A DNA stretch of 32,582 bases from DASYYE01 sp035946955 (GCA_035946955.1 DASYYE010000368.1:1-32582), one strand, 5' to 3'; positions 22,401 to 29,689 are shown, numbered from the stretch's first letter. Notes: generated by a model not told the origin, from the letters alone. A program made the numbers and translations.

Positions 22401-24578
22401 ATCGAGGTGGGCCAGGGCAATCCCGACACCGAGGTCGCCACCAAGATCACGGCGATCAACGGCAACACGCTGACGCTGGACAACCCGCTGCAGAACGACC
22501 ACGCAGCCGGTGAGCGCACCGGTGTCGAGTTCGTGCAGTACCGGTGGTACAGCGACGTGGACGACGGGACGGTGTTCTTCCACGACCACGTGGACGCGCT
22601 GCACTCCTGGGGCCACGGCCTGTTCGGGGCGCACATCATCGAGCCCGCGGGCTCGACGTTCCACGACCCCACGACCGGGGCGCCGATCACCAGCGGCCCG
22701 ACCGCCGACATCTACACCAACGGCTCGGCGGGCTTCGGCGAGCACGGCGACTTCCGCGAGTTCGTGCTGTTCGAGCACACCGGGATCAGGAGCAGCGGCT
22801 CACCGCAGGGCTGTGAGATGGCCAGCTTCAACCTCCGGTCGGCACCGCTGATCGACCGAGACCCCAACGCCGCCAACCCCAACAACGCCCCAGGACCTGG
22901 CGAAAGCATCCCGGACGGGGTCGGCAACTACACCATGGGCTTCGAGGCGCACGAAGAACCCGCCGGACCGGACCGGGTCGACTGCACGAACATCGGCACG
23001 TCCAACGATCCGTATGTATTCTCGTCGGTGGCCCACGGTGACCCGCCGACGCCGCTGCTGAAAGCCTACGTAAATGACCCGGTGGTGATCAGGCAGGTGG
23101 GCCTGGATGAGCAGGTCGGTGACATCCGGATCACCGGGCACCGCTTCGCGGAGGAGCGTTTCAACCCGAACGGCGTGCTCACCGACGCGGGCACGGCCGG
23201 GATCTCCGAGAAGATGGACTACGTCCTCCAAGGAGGCGCCGGCAAGTTCCCCGGTGACTACCTCTACTACAGTGGCCGCAGCCTAGAGCTGGAGAGCGGC
23301 GCCTGGGGCATCTTCCGGGTGTACGACACGCTGCACTCCGATCTGGAGCCGCTGCCCGACCGGACACCACCACCGACCGGGCCGGGGTTCCCGCAGCTCA
23401 CGTACACGGGCCAGGCGCCGCCTCCTGCTCCGCCCGACAACGGGTCCGTCTGCCCAAGCTGGGCGCCCACCCGCCACTACGACGTGTCGATCTTCAACGG
23501 GATCACCTTCGACAAGGGGATGCCGGGCGAGAGCGACAATGCCGCCCCGGGCAGCACCGGCTCCTGGGCCACGATGTACTCGCTGACCCAGGACGAGGCG
23601 GCCATCAAGGCCGGCACGATGCCGGCCGTGCCGCTGGTCATCCGCGCCAACGCGGGTGACTGCCTGGAGGTGACGCTGCACAACGACCTGCCGACCGACA
23701 ACTGGACCTGGACCTGGGGATCAGGCCCGACCCGGGCCGGGTTCAACATCGGCAACGTCCTCTACAACCCGCAGACCTCCTTCGGCGGCGCGATCGGGTA
23801 CAACCCTGACTCGACCGTGGCTCCGGGGGGCTCGCGTACCTATGTCTACTACGTCGACAAGGAGCTCGGCACCAACCTGGTGCTCAACATGGGCAACGAG
23901 TCATCGTGGCGGGCCGGTGCATACGGCGCGCTGATCGCGGAGCCGTATGGCTCGTTCTACGGAGACCCGTTCACCGGCGAGCCGCTCCAGTCCGGGGTCT
24001 TCGCCGACATCTTCCCGGGCGACGGCACCAGCCCGTTCCGGGAGTACGTGTCCTTGTTCAGTGACCGGGAACCGTTCCTCGGCCACAGCATCATGATCTA
24101 CTACCTCGACTCCGACCATTCCTACAACGACTACAACGAGGAATCGCTCACAAACCGGGAAGGGCCCAACCTCGACGCGATCCCGCTCTGGCAGGCCAAG
24201 AGCGACAGCGTCGCCAGCGGGGCTGATCCGGCCACGCCGCTGTTCGAGGCCTACGCGGGCGACCCTGTCCGATGGCGGGTGGCTAACGCGGCCGGGGACG
24301 ACGTGATCTCGTTCCAGGTCTCGGGCCACTCGTTCCCGCTGGACCACGGGCTGTGGGGATCTCAGATCATCGAAGCCCGGACCCTGGTGGCAGGTGAGAC
24401 GTTCGATGCCTACCTGGTCAATGGCGCTGGCGGCGCGACCGGTGCCACCGGTGACTACGAGTACAACGTCGGCCGGGACCCGATGATCAAGTCCGGCCAG
24501 TGGGGCATCTTCCGGGTGCTCCCACCGCCCTGCACCTGTGCCAGCCGGGGCACCAGCCTTGGCCTCAGGCGCCTCTAG
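19494..24578 (+). CDS. Giant membrane-anchored six-domain multicopper oxidase
   Basis: ATG 19494 with a GAGAGG ribosome site; 1694 residues. Residues 1-200 hold about five membrane helices (near 17-37, 52-70, 85-107, 143-161 and 174-192). The extracytoplasmic part is three related units starting CDYAP (220), CPAGAP (809) and CPSWAP (1320). Each carries the signature PLVIRxxxGDC (281, 870, 1380) and two cupredoxin domains. Ligand motifs survive at one place only: HVFHEH (His562, 565, 567) and HCHIGAHYDDGM (His633, Cys634, His635, His639, Met644) in unit 1, then HTH (His909, 911) and HDH (His1030, 1032) in unit 2. This gives one type-1 copper and one trinuclear cluster, in the order L3-L4-L1-L2. 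Giant bacterial oxidases of this size class include the Mn(II)-oxidation proteins MofA and MnxG; the substrate here is unproven. The copper-island context is clear. Confidence 0.9.
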   Translation: MSSTGRRARSRSGKAKEIALLAFLLSTAVVSFQLWIDAVFGRPGGGMAHAPRDMLVSAPAALLAAWLGLRLAPRPDPERTPGLAVALNQAALVSLTFMVLFIPSAVLGRFFADGTNAVIVGLAPQAAGPGMAAQALRSVSDALIGQMAGLPLLLAALLFLRRAKPPRAVGPVRLSPLISTAVCAAFVSYLAMPNAAPAMASVTPVPGGSAGSAWGGFNPCDYAPHDTFDISAINVDITLNRFGVHDPNGFMYVLNSQIPAVRAEEQSGQVSSGLGNDPIQPLVIRAHAGDCVTVNLTNATTFGVQAMDEPPAPDPADGCNNGTAPPACDGTLAHTAPENIAWNVDGLPAAASAADVSSAVGQNPDNTAAPGQTASYTVYMDPALGEGAHLFHSTGDDRQLRGHGLFGALIEEPRGSQWLDPTNLQPMQSGWDSVIQTRRGPSFREFALLFHEIGDEGYRQIMEAPGTSCATNEGEVQTASGCELPVVDPFTSSYRPCSKAINYRSECFFERELIQQEHGFTPDEAQDYGSYTNGDMATPRPEMYVGDPYKIRLVNAGSEMGHVFHEHGGGIRWLRNPRAANPDIAGGLEKHPPVTKASIRLDSQTIEPGESYDLETECGGGGCQQAAGDFLYHCHIGAHYDDGMVGFLRVFDTAQPNLATVPGRTPKPQAVNSAGLIGKVIEGKTVVPQDQLTDPNTQISVESLVESQLPPQGVPFNSEDSTVWNWQMGGTPDQPIAYGEPEDTTSWPDYTAPNPGQRPQIMFDPSNGRYAWPLMQPHLGQRPPFSPNGHSGAPWLGPNVTSTRPDGLCPAGAPLRQYNITAITVPIQETNGGVDANGNPTPPAVDPNGEIFVLNQDKTAVLNGTKPPNPLVIRSDVGDCIALTLTNEITVGPESNSPQVNVYREVNIHTHFVQFDPQASDGVITGMSFEQAVRPDSGTPGETTLTADAPAGSTQIQVADTTGLRPGISIEVGQGNPDTEVATKITAINGNTLTLDNPLQNDHAAGERTGVEFVQYRWYSDVDDGTVFFHDHVDALHSWGHGLFGAHIIEPAGSTFHDPTTGAPITSGPTADIYTNGSAGFGEHGDFREFVLFEHTGIRSSGSPQGCEMASFNLRSAPLIDRDPNAANPNNAPGPGESIPDGVGNYTMGFEAHEEPAGPDRVDCTNIGTSNDPYVFSSVAHGDPPTPLLKAYVNDPVVIRQVGLDEQVGDIRITGHRFAEERFNPNGVLTDAGTAGISEKMDYVLQGGAGKFPGDYLYYSGRSLELESGAWGIFRVYDTLHSDLEPLPDRTPPPTGPGFPQLTYTGQAPPPAPPDNGSVCPSWAPTRHYDVSIFNGITFDKGMPGESDNAAPGSTGSWATMYSLTQDEAAIKAGTMPAVPLVIRANAGDCLEVTLHNDLPTDNWTWTWGSGPTRAGFNIGNVLYNPQTSFGGAIGYNPDSTVAPGGSRTYVYYVDKELGTNLVLNMGNESSWRAGAYGALIAEPYGSFYGDPFTGEPLQSGVFADIFPGDGTSPFREYVSLFSDREPFLGHSIMIYYLDSDHSYNDYNEESLTNREGPNLDAIPLWQAKSDSVASGADPATPLFEAYAGDPVRWRVANAAGDDVISFQVSGHSFPLDHGLWGSQIIEARTLVAGETFDAYLVNGAGGATGATGDYEYNVGRDPMIKSGQWGIFRVLPPPCTCASRGTSLGLRRL

Positions 24579-24608
24579 GTGCACCAGCTAGCTGGCTTAC
24601 TGCCAGCC

Positions 24609-24654
24609 AAGGCGCTGCCGTCCCGGGCCGGGAGGCCCGGGACGGCAGCGCCTT
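24609..24654 (+). terminator. Perfect 21-bp hairpin after the multicopper oxidase
   Basis: Bases 24609-24629 pair without mismatch with 24634-24654 around a GGGA loop, starting 30 bases after the stop codon. AA before and TT after the GC core complete the stem. There is no long U-tract, but the stability makes termination likely, and its symmetry would also serve the other strand. Confidence 0.75.
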
Positions 24655-24670
24655 CCAGGCTACGCAGGTT

Positions 24671-24687
24671 TCCCCTGGGGGTATTAC
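24671..24687. promoter_or_regulatory. Single 17-bp G/C-tract palindrome before the ycnI-copCD genes
   Basis: TCCCC-TG-GGGGT followed by ATTAC matches the units at 18127 and 18496 (all GGGGTATT). It lies about 100 bases before the YcnI start and after the oxidase terminator. It suggests that the two halves of the copper island answer to the same regulator. Confidence 0.55.
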
Positions 24688-24789
24688 GTCTGTTCCGCCG
24701 GGCGCCTGCCGGGGCTTAGCTTCACGTTAGCCGTCTGGTCCCGTCGGCTGGGTGGCACTGCCCGATGGGGGACCCGAGAGGAGCCCTAC

Positions 24790-25524
24790 ATGTCGCGCAC
24801 TGGCAGAACCCGCCGACCCGCAGTTCGCGCGCTGTCGCGGACAGCCGTGGCTGTCTCCGCCGCAGCCGCCGGGGTCGTGCTGCTGGCCGTTCCGGCGCTA
24901 GCCCACATCACTGTCACGCCGAATTCGGCGCCAGCCGGGTCCGCCGCCGTGCTGACCTTCCACGTGCCCAACGAGCAGCCCACCGCGGACACCGTCAAAG
25001 TGGACATGCAGATCCCCACCGCCCACCCGATCGTCAGCCTGCTCGTCAAGCCCGTCGCCGGCTGGACCATCTCGGTCAAGACCATCAACCTGGCCAAGCC
25101 GGTGGTCACCGACGACGGCAAGTTCACCCAGGCCGTCTCCGAAATCATCTGGTCGGGTGGGAAGATCGCGCCGGGCCAGTTCCAGGACTTCGAGGTCTCG
25201 GCCGACCCGCTGCCCAGCGGCGTGAGCTCGGTGGCGTTCAAGGCGATACAGACCTACTCCAACGGGGTCGTGGTTCCCTGGATCGACATGCCAGTACCCG
25301 GGCAACCCGAACCAGCCCATCCGGCCCCGATCCTCACCTTGACCAAGGGCACGGCCAACCCTCAGACAGCCGCGCTGACGGACAAGCCCGCCTCGTCCGC
25401 GACCGCTTCGTCCGGGAGCGGCTCCGACGGCACCGCCCGCGTGCTGGGCATCGCTGGCGTGGCCGTGGCGCTGCTTGCCCTCGCAACCGCGGGGCTGCGG
25501 CGCCGTCGAGACAGCGGCGGCTGA
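24790..25524 (+). CDS. ycnI: YcnI-family (DUF1775) copper-binding exported protein
   Basis: ATG 24790 with AGAGGAG at 6 bases; 244 residues. A signal peptide (1-38, ending PALA) leaves His39 as the mature N-terminus (HITVTPNSAPAG), as in YcnI proteins where the N-terminal histidine binds Cu(II) with a conserved tryptophan. The single-domain body follows (VLTFHVPNEQ, GWTISVKT, IIWSGGKIAPGQFQDFEVS). A Ser/Gly linker and a C-terminal membrane helix (about 217-236, followed by RRRR) anchor it outside the membrane. The next gene is a CopC-CopD fusion, the standard neighbour. The role is probably extracytoplasmic copper capture and handover to CopCD. Confidence 0.92.
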   Translation: MSRTGRTRRPAVRALSRTAVAVSAAAAGVVLLAVPALAHITVTPNSAPAGSAAVLTFHVPNEQPTADTVKVDMQIPTAHPIVSLLVKPVAGWTISVKTINLAKPVVTDDGKFTQAVSEIIWSGGKIAPGQFQDFEVSADPLPSGVSSVAFKAIQTYSNGVVVPWIDMPVPGQPEPAHPAPILTLTKGTANPQTAALTDKPASSATASSGSGSDGTARVLGIAGVAVALLALATAGLRRRRDSGG

Positions 25525-25525
25525 C

Positions 25526-27397
25526 GTGGTGCGCCGGCCCGCATACCTGGTGGCTGTGCTGTGTTCGGCAGCCCTGGGTGTGCTGGTCTCGGCATCACCG
25601 GCGGACGCGCACGCGGTGCTGGTCTCCTCCAGCCCTGCTGACGGCGCCGTCCTCAAGACCGCACCGGCCCGGGTGAGCGCCACCTTCGACGAGCCGGTCG
25701 GTGTCAGTTCCGACAGCCTGCGGGTGTTCGCGCCGGACGGCGTCCGCGCCGACACCGGCGGGACCGTACACGGCCGCAACCCGGACACGATCACCGTCGT
25801 GCTCCAGCCCGGCCTCGGCCACGGCACCTACACCGTCGCCTGGCATGTCGTCTCCGCTGACTCGCATCACGTGCAAGGTGCGTTCACCTTCTCCATCGGA
25901 GCCCCCAGCCGCACCGTGGTGAGCTCGGCGAACCTCCAGCCACCAGCAAGCCTCCTGGTCAACGTCGTGTTCGCGGTGGTGCGATGGCTCGCTTTCTACT
26001 GCTTCGCCCTGCTGAGCGGGGCGCTCACGTTCGTGGTCTGGTGCTGGCCGGCCGGCGCCACCCGCCCGGCAGTACTACGGCTGGCTATGGGCGCCTGGCT
26101 GGGGCTCGCGGCGTCGGTACTCGCCGCCGTGCTGCTGCAGGGCGTCTACGGCGCCGGGCAGGGCATGGGCCACCTCTTCTGGCCTGATGTGCTGCACGCC
26201 ACCCTGTACAGCCGCTACGGCCGCGCACTCGGGGTGCGGCTGCTGCTGGTTGTCGCCGCCCTGTTCGCGTTCACCACCACCCTGAGTGGCTTGCCGGGCA
26301 AGGGCCCACGGGAACGGGCGACCGCCGGGACGGTCTGGCTGGCGCTCACGGTGGCGCTGGCGGCAACGTGGAGTGCGGCTGACCACGCTGGCACCGGCAT
26401 GCAGGTGGCACTGGCGGTACCCGCCGACATCGTCCACCTCACCGCCATGGCCACCTGGCTGGGTGGCCTGGCCATGCTCGTCACGATCGTGCTGAGGCAC
26501 CCACAGCCCCCGGCGTCCAAGGGCCTGCGGGGAGCGGGGAAACGCGGGGACCGCAACCGAGCGGACCAACTGGCCACGGCAGAGGCCGCGCAGGCCGTGG
26601 TCCGGTTCTCCCCGGTCGCGCTCAGTTGTGTCGCTGCCATCCTGGTGACCGGCACCTACATGGCCTGGCGGGGCATTGGGACCTGGGGCGCGCTCACCGG
26701 CACCACGTATGGCCTCCTGCTGCTGGCGAAGATCGCCGGACTGTGCATGCTGATCGGGCTGGGGTACCTCGCCCGGCGCCGCATCGCCGAGGGTCTGCAG
26801 GAACCCATCGCAGCCATGCGCGCCCAGGTGGTGACCGTGGCCGCCACGCCCGCCCGCGTCAAGGCCGGCCCACCAGGGGCGCGGACGGCCATGGTCGGTG
26901 TCACCAGGGACGGCGGGCAACCAGACACCGCACGCATGGGTATGACACTGCGCAAGCTGCGCTGGTCCGTCGCGGCCGAAACGGTGGTCGCCGCTGCGGT
27001 GCTGGCTGTCACGGCCGTGCTGGTGAACACACCTACCGGCCGGGATGCCTACCAACCGCCAGCGAACGCAACCGTCTCGTTCGACACTGGCGGGCCGGGC
27101 GGCAGCGGCAGCATCAGCCTCACCGTCACCCCAGCAGGTCTCGGGCCCAACCAGTTCCGGCTATCCGTCACCGGTCGCAACGGGAAGCCATACCGGCCGC
27201 AGCAACTCGAGGCCGGCCTGTGGCTGCCCGCCCGGAACCTGGGACCGCTGCCTGTGGGCCTGGCCCCCAACGGCTCCGGGCGCTACCTGGGAGGGCCTGC
27301 CGTCCTCAGCACGGCCGGGCGATGGCAACTCCGGGTCACCATCCGTAGCGACAAGTTCGACGAAGCCAACGTCATCATCCCCTTCAGCGTCCACTGA
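25526..27397 (+). CDS. copCD: CopC-CopD fusion, copper binding and import, with C-terminal YtkA/FixH-like domain
   Basis: GTG 25526 lies one base after the ycnI stop (GTG 25529 also possible); 623 residues. A signal peptide ending ADA leaves His29 as first mature residue (HAVLVSSSPADG). The CopC domain (29-125) holds the Cu(II) ligands His29, Asp112 and His114 (SADSHH). A CopD domain with about eight membrane helices follows (about 150-470), including the MGHLF and HLTAMATWLGGLAML segments. After a ninth helix (AAETVVAAAVLAVTAVLVNT), a beta-sandwich of the YtkA/FixH type closes the protein (about 515-620). Such fusions bring copper into the cytosol. That fits supply of copper for metallation of cuproenzymes such as the oxidase upstream. 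Confidence 0.92.
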   Translation: MVRRPAYLVAVLCSAALGVLVSASPADAHAVLVSSSPADGAVLKTAPARVSATFDEPVGVSSDSLRVFAPDGVRADTGGTVHGRNPDTITVVLQPGLGHGTYTVAWHVVSADSHHVQGAFTFSIGAPSRTVVSSANLQPPASLLVNVVFAVVRWLAFYCFALLSGALTFVVWCWPAGATRPAVLRLAMGAWLGLAASVLAAVLLQGVYGAGQGMGHLFWPDVLHATLYSRYGRALGVRLLLVVAALFAFTTTLSGLPGKGPRERATAGTVWLALTVALAATWSAADHAGTGMQVALAVPADIVHLTAMATWLGGLAMLVTIVLRHPQPPASKGLRGAGKRGDRNRADQLATAEAAQAVVRFSPVALSCVAAILVTGTYMAWRGIGTWGALTGTTYGLLLLAKIAGLCMLIGLGYLARRRIAEGLQEPIAAMRAQVVTVAATPARVKAGPPGARTAMVGVTRDGGQPDTARMGMTLRKLRWSVAAETVVAAAVLAVTAVLVNTPTGRDAYQPPANATVSFDTGGPGGSGSISLTVTPAGLGPNQFRLSVTGRNGKPYRPQQLEAGLWLPARNLGPLPVGLAPNGSGRYLGGPAVLSTAGRWQLRVTIRSDKFDEANVIIPFSVH

Positions 27398-27428
27398 CGC
27401 GTCGGGAGGGCAGCACCCAGAGCGAGAA

Positions 27429-27464
27429 TGACAAAAATGTCATCTGACAATGACAAATTTGTCA
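27429..27464. promoter_or_regulatory. Tandem palindromes TGACA-N4-TGTCA
   Basis: TGACA AAAA TGTCA (27429-27442) and TGACA AATT TGTCA (27451-27464); the second extends to a perfect 16-base palindrome (27450-27465). Their centres are 22 bases apart, about two helical turns, with another TGACA half-site between them (27445-27449). The sequence is much AT-richer than its surroundings. The cognate regulator is not known; it could control the downstream LuxR-type gene. Confidence 0.6.
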
Positions 27465-27567
27465 TCTGAGCAGGTGACGTCGATTTTTCCCGGCTAGCAC
27501 GGGCAAAGCGAAGCCCAGTGAGGGCTAAGAGTGGCCGCCGTCCAAATGTACCGGGCAGCAAGGTCTA

Positions 27568-27596
27568 TTGACAGTAAAGTCACCACCCAATTATGG
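27568..27596 (+). promoter_or_regulatory. Candidate promoter of the dual-HTH regulator
   Basis: TTGACA (27568-27573), a 17-base spacer and TTATGG (27591-27596). It lies about 100 bases after the tandem palindromes and would give a leader of roughly 150 bases to the first ATG at 27753. Confidence 0.5.
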
Positions 27597-27752
27597 TTCG
27601 ATCACCCGTAATCGGCACAACTCACCACACACTGCACCCCTTTTTGTACCGTTATATCCGCTTCGTTCGAGCGCCACGGCTAACGGTACCGACCTCTTGC
27701 ACCCCGCTCTCCTTTCCTGCTGGCTTTTTCACTCATCCGCGAGGAGGACTCC

Positions 27753-28028
27753 ATGAGCGCCTATGGCGAGGCACCGGAGCCCACGTGGGAACGCACAGCC
27801 GGCCCCAGGCTACGAATAACCGCGGAATGGCCAGCGCCCCTTTGGCTTCCGCCGGTGGCTTCCCTAAGTCACTGCCTCCGCCGTCGGCCGAGGCGTCACT
27901 CCAGAGGTACACATGCAGGTCTTAGACGGACAGCCCGCGACCGCGCGGAACCTTACCCCGAAGGAGATGATGATCGTCTCCCTGCTTGGCGCGGGCCGGA
28001 CCACCTCCGAGATCGCGACGCTCCTTGA
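27753..28028 (+). CDS. Possible short leader ORF overlapping the dual-HTH regulator
   Basis: ATG 27753 sits 5 bases after a near-perfect ribosome site (GAGGAGG, 27741-27747), better than that of the regulator itself. The frame runs 91 codons and overlaps the regulator by more than 100 bases. The second half is Arg-rich and looks like a shadow of the regulator; only the first 45 residues could be independent. It may be a translated leader that couples or limits translation of the regulator, or the site may mark a gene since lost. No homology is recognised. Confidence 0.25.
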   Translation: MSAYGEAPEPTWERTAGPRLRITAEWPAPLWLPPVASLSHCLRRRPRRHSRGTHAGLRRTARDRAEPYPEGDDDRLPAWRGPDHLRDRDAP

Positions 28029-28872
28029 GTCACGCCCGCGCACTGTAGAAAACCGCAAGCGGCATATCTACGACAAGCTGGGGGTCGGCAGCGAGGGCCA
28101 AGCGGTGGCCATGGCGGTGAAGCTGGGCCTGATCGAGCCGGGTCAGCAGCGGCCTGTGAGGGAACCCGGACGCCCCGCTCTTGTGGTGCTCATGGGGTCA
28201 GCCGCCCCGGACCGGGACGAAGTCGCCCAGATGCTGCTCCGGGAGCGGGTGCCGTTTGTGACTGTGCTCAGCCCGGACGGGCTCATACGTGACGACTGGG
28301 TGAAGGCACACCGGGGCCCCCTCGTGGTGGTGCTGGTCGATCCCCGGGAACACGACTGGCTGGTGGCCAGCCCGCTGCACGCTCCCATCGTGGAGATCCG
28401 CAGCCGCGACGTCTCCGAACAACTCGCGATCGCCGGTGCCATGGCTCTCAAGGCCGGCGGCCTGGTTGCCAAGGCCGATGCCGCCGCTGGCCTCTCCCCT
28501 GCCCTGGCCGCCACGGCCCAGGGCATGCTGGTGATGAGCCAGCGCTACGCCGCCGCGCTGATGAGGTGGGCGCCCGCTCCGTCCTCGACGGCACCGCAGC
28601 TCACTGCGCGCGAGCGTGACATTCTCGACTCGATAGCCCGCGGTCAGACGATCCGGCAGACTGCCCGCTCACTGGGCATAGCCACAAAGACGGTCGAGAA
28701 CATCCAGACGATACTCTTCCGCAAGCTGGGCGCCCGCAACCGCAGGGACGCACTGACGATCGCCCACACCTGGGGCCTCATCGAACGGGCCACGTCCGGA
28801 ACCCCCACAACCGGACCGCCAGGGCCATCGGCAGAGCAGCCGTGGCGGCCGGCCACGCCTGAGGTGGCCTAG
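27913..28872 (+). CDS. Regulator with two LuxR/GerE-type HTH domains flanking a receiver-like core
   Basis: ATG 27913 with AGAGG 5 bases before; an in-frame TAA at 27865 and no other start between fix it. The protein has 319 residues. The first LuxR-type HTH is at about 12-72 (LTPKEMMIVSLLGAGRTTSE, then TVENRKRHIYDKLGV). The second is at about 228-290 (LTARERDILDSIARGQTIRQ, then TKTVENIQTILFRKLGARNR). Between them lies an alpha/beta stretch (ALVVLMGSAAP, VPFVTVLSP, PLVVVLVDPRE, PIVEIRS) that reads as a degenerate CheY-like receiver without the clear phospho-acceptor pattern. Two GerE domains in one chain are unusual. It could bind two sites or loop DNA. It is convergent with, and directly abuts, the GPP34 gene. 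Confidence 0.8.
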   Translation: MQVLDGQPATARNLTPKEMMIVSLLGAGRTTSEIATLLESRPRTVENRKRHIYDKLGVGSEGQAVAMAVKLGLIEPGQQRPVREPGRPALVVLMGSAAPDRDEVAQMLLRERVPFVTVLSPDGLIRDDWVKAHRGPLVVVLVDPREHDWLVASPLHAPIVEIRSRDVSEQLAIAGAMALKAGGLVAKADAAAGLSPALAATAQGMLVMSQRYAAALMRWAPAPSSTAPQLTARERDILDSIARGQTIRQTARSLGIATKTVENIQTILFRKLGARNRRDALTIAHTWGLIERATSGTPTTGPPGPSAEQPWRPATPEVA

Positions 28873-29634
28873 TCAGTGGTGGCCGCCGGCCGCACCACCA
28901 CCGTGGTTAGCGGCGGCGTGGTGGACAGCTTCGGTCGCGGCCGAGATCGCAGCCTGGGTAGCGGCATCGATCGATGCGTCTACCGCCGCGTCGGTTGCCG
29001 CCCGGATGGCGGCGTCCACAGCCGCGCTGGTGGCGTCAGCCGCATCTGCAACGGCGTGGGCAGCGTGACCGGCCGGCCGGTCACGCTTAGCGGCGTTCTT
29101 CAGGTTCTTGCGCGCGCCACTGCCCGCCCGGCCGGGATAGAGCAGCAGCGCAAGGCCGACCGCACTGGCTAGTCCCGCGAACGCCGCCTGCTCGGAGCCG
29201 AGACTGCCGGACCCGGACGCGATGGCATCCAGCTTTGCCCGCACCGCAGCCAGCCGCGCGGTGTCGACGACCACCCACCGGGTTGCCGAGAAGACACCCA
29301 GTACTTTGTGGCGCTCGGCCCGGAGTGTCCCGGCCGCAACGAGGCGGTCCAGGTAGAGCTGGACGAGCCTCGGGCGCTGACTTGCCACCCATGCCTTCGC
29401 GGTGGGCTCCCGCCTGCGGCCCCTCATGCTCTGCAGTGCCGCGTCCAGCATCGCATCGCCCGTCGGCGCCGCGTCCAGGATGACGATCCGGCCACGCACG
29501 ATGTCCACGCGGCGGGCGGCCGCGAGCCGGACGAGTTCGGAGCCGGACAGGCCGAACCGCAGCTTCGTTGCAACGCCAACCATCCCGTTGGGGCGCACCG
29601 CGAGCAGGAGGAGATCCTCGCCAAGCGTCTCCAT
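28873..29634 (-). CDS. GPP34 (GOLPH3-like) protein with Ala-rich tetrad-repeat tail
   Basis: Start set at ATG 29634 (253 residues), where GPP34 proteins begin (METLGEDLLLLAV); the frame stays open upstream to 29784. Residues 1-140 form the helical GPP34 domain (LSGSELVRLAAARRVDIV, RPRLVQLYLDRLVAAGTL, KVLGVFSATRW), which in eukaryotes binds phosphoinositides and in actinobacteria has no established role. Residues 141-185 include a hydrophobic stretch (FAGLASAVGLALLLYPG). The tail has ten tetrads of type A-A-x-x from residue 204 to 243 and ends with His pairs (HHAAANHGGGAAGGHH). It shares no spacer with the convergent regulator. The tail is the odd part. Confidence 0.82.
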   Translation of the reverse strand: METLGEDLLLLAVRPNGMVGVATKLRFGLSGSELVRLAAARRVDIVRGRIVILDAAPTGDAMLDAALQSMRGRRREPTAKAWVASQRPRLVQLYLDRLVAAGTLRAERHKVLGVFSATRWVVVDTARLAAVRAKLDAIASGSGSLGSEQAAFAGLASAVGLALLLYPGRAGSGARKNLKNAAKRDRPAGHAAHAVADAADATSAAVDAAIRAATDAAVDASIDAATQAAISAATEAVHHAAANHGGGAAGGHH

Positions 29635-29689
29635 GGCCGTGACGATATCCGCGGCGGGCGGAGGCCGCAATACTTGGGCCGCTGACCGG

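Larger units (their letters stand above)
27398..27752. other. 355-base AT-richer noncoding region with operators and a promoter
   Basis: No convincing gene was seen. The region contains two TGACA-N4-TGTCA palindromes (27429-27464), a good -35/-10 pair (27568-27596) and a long leader with low GC compared with the rest of the window, ending in GAGGAGGA (27741-27748). Confidence 0.7.
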
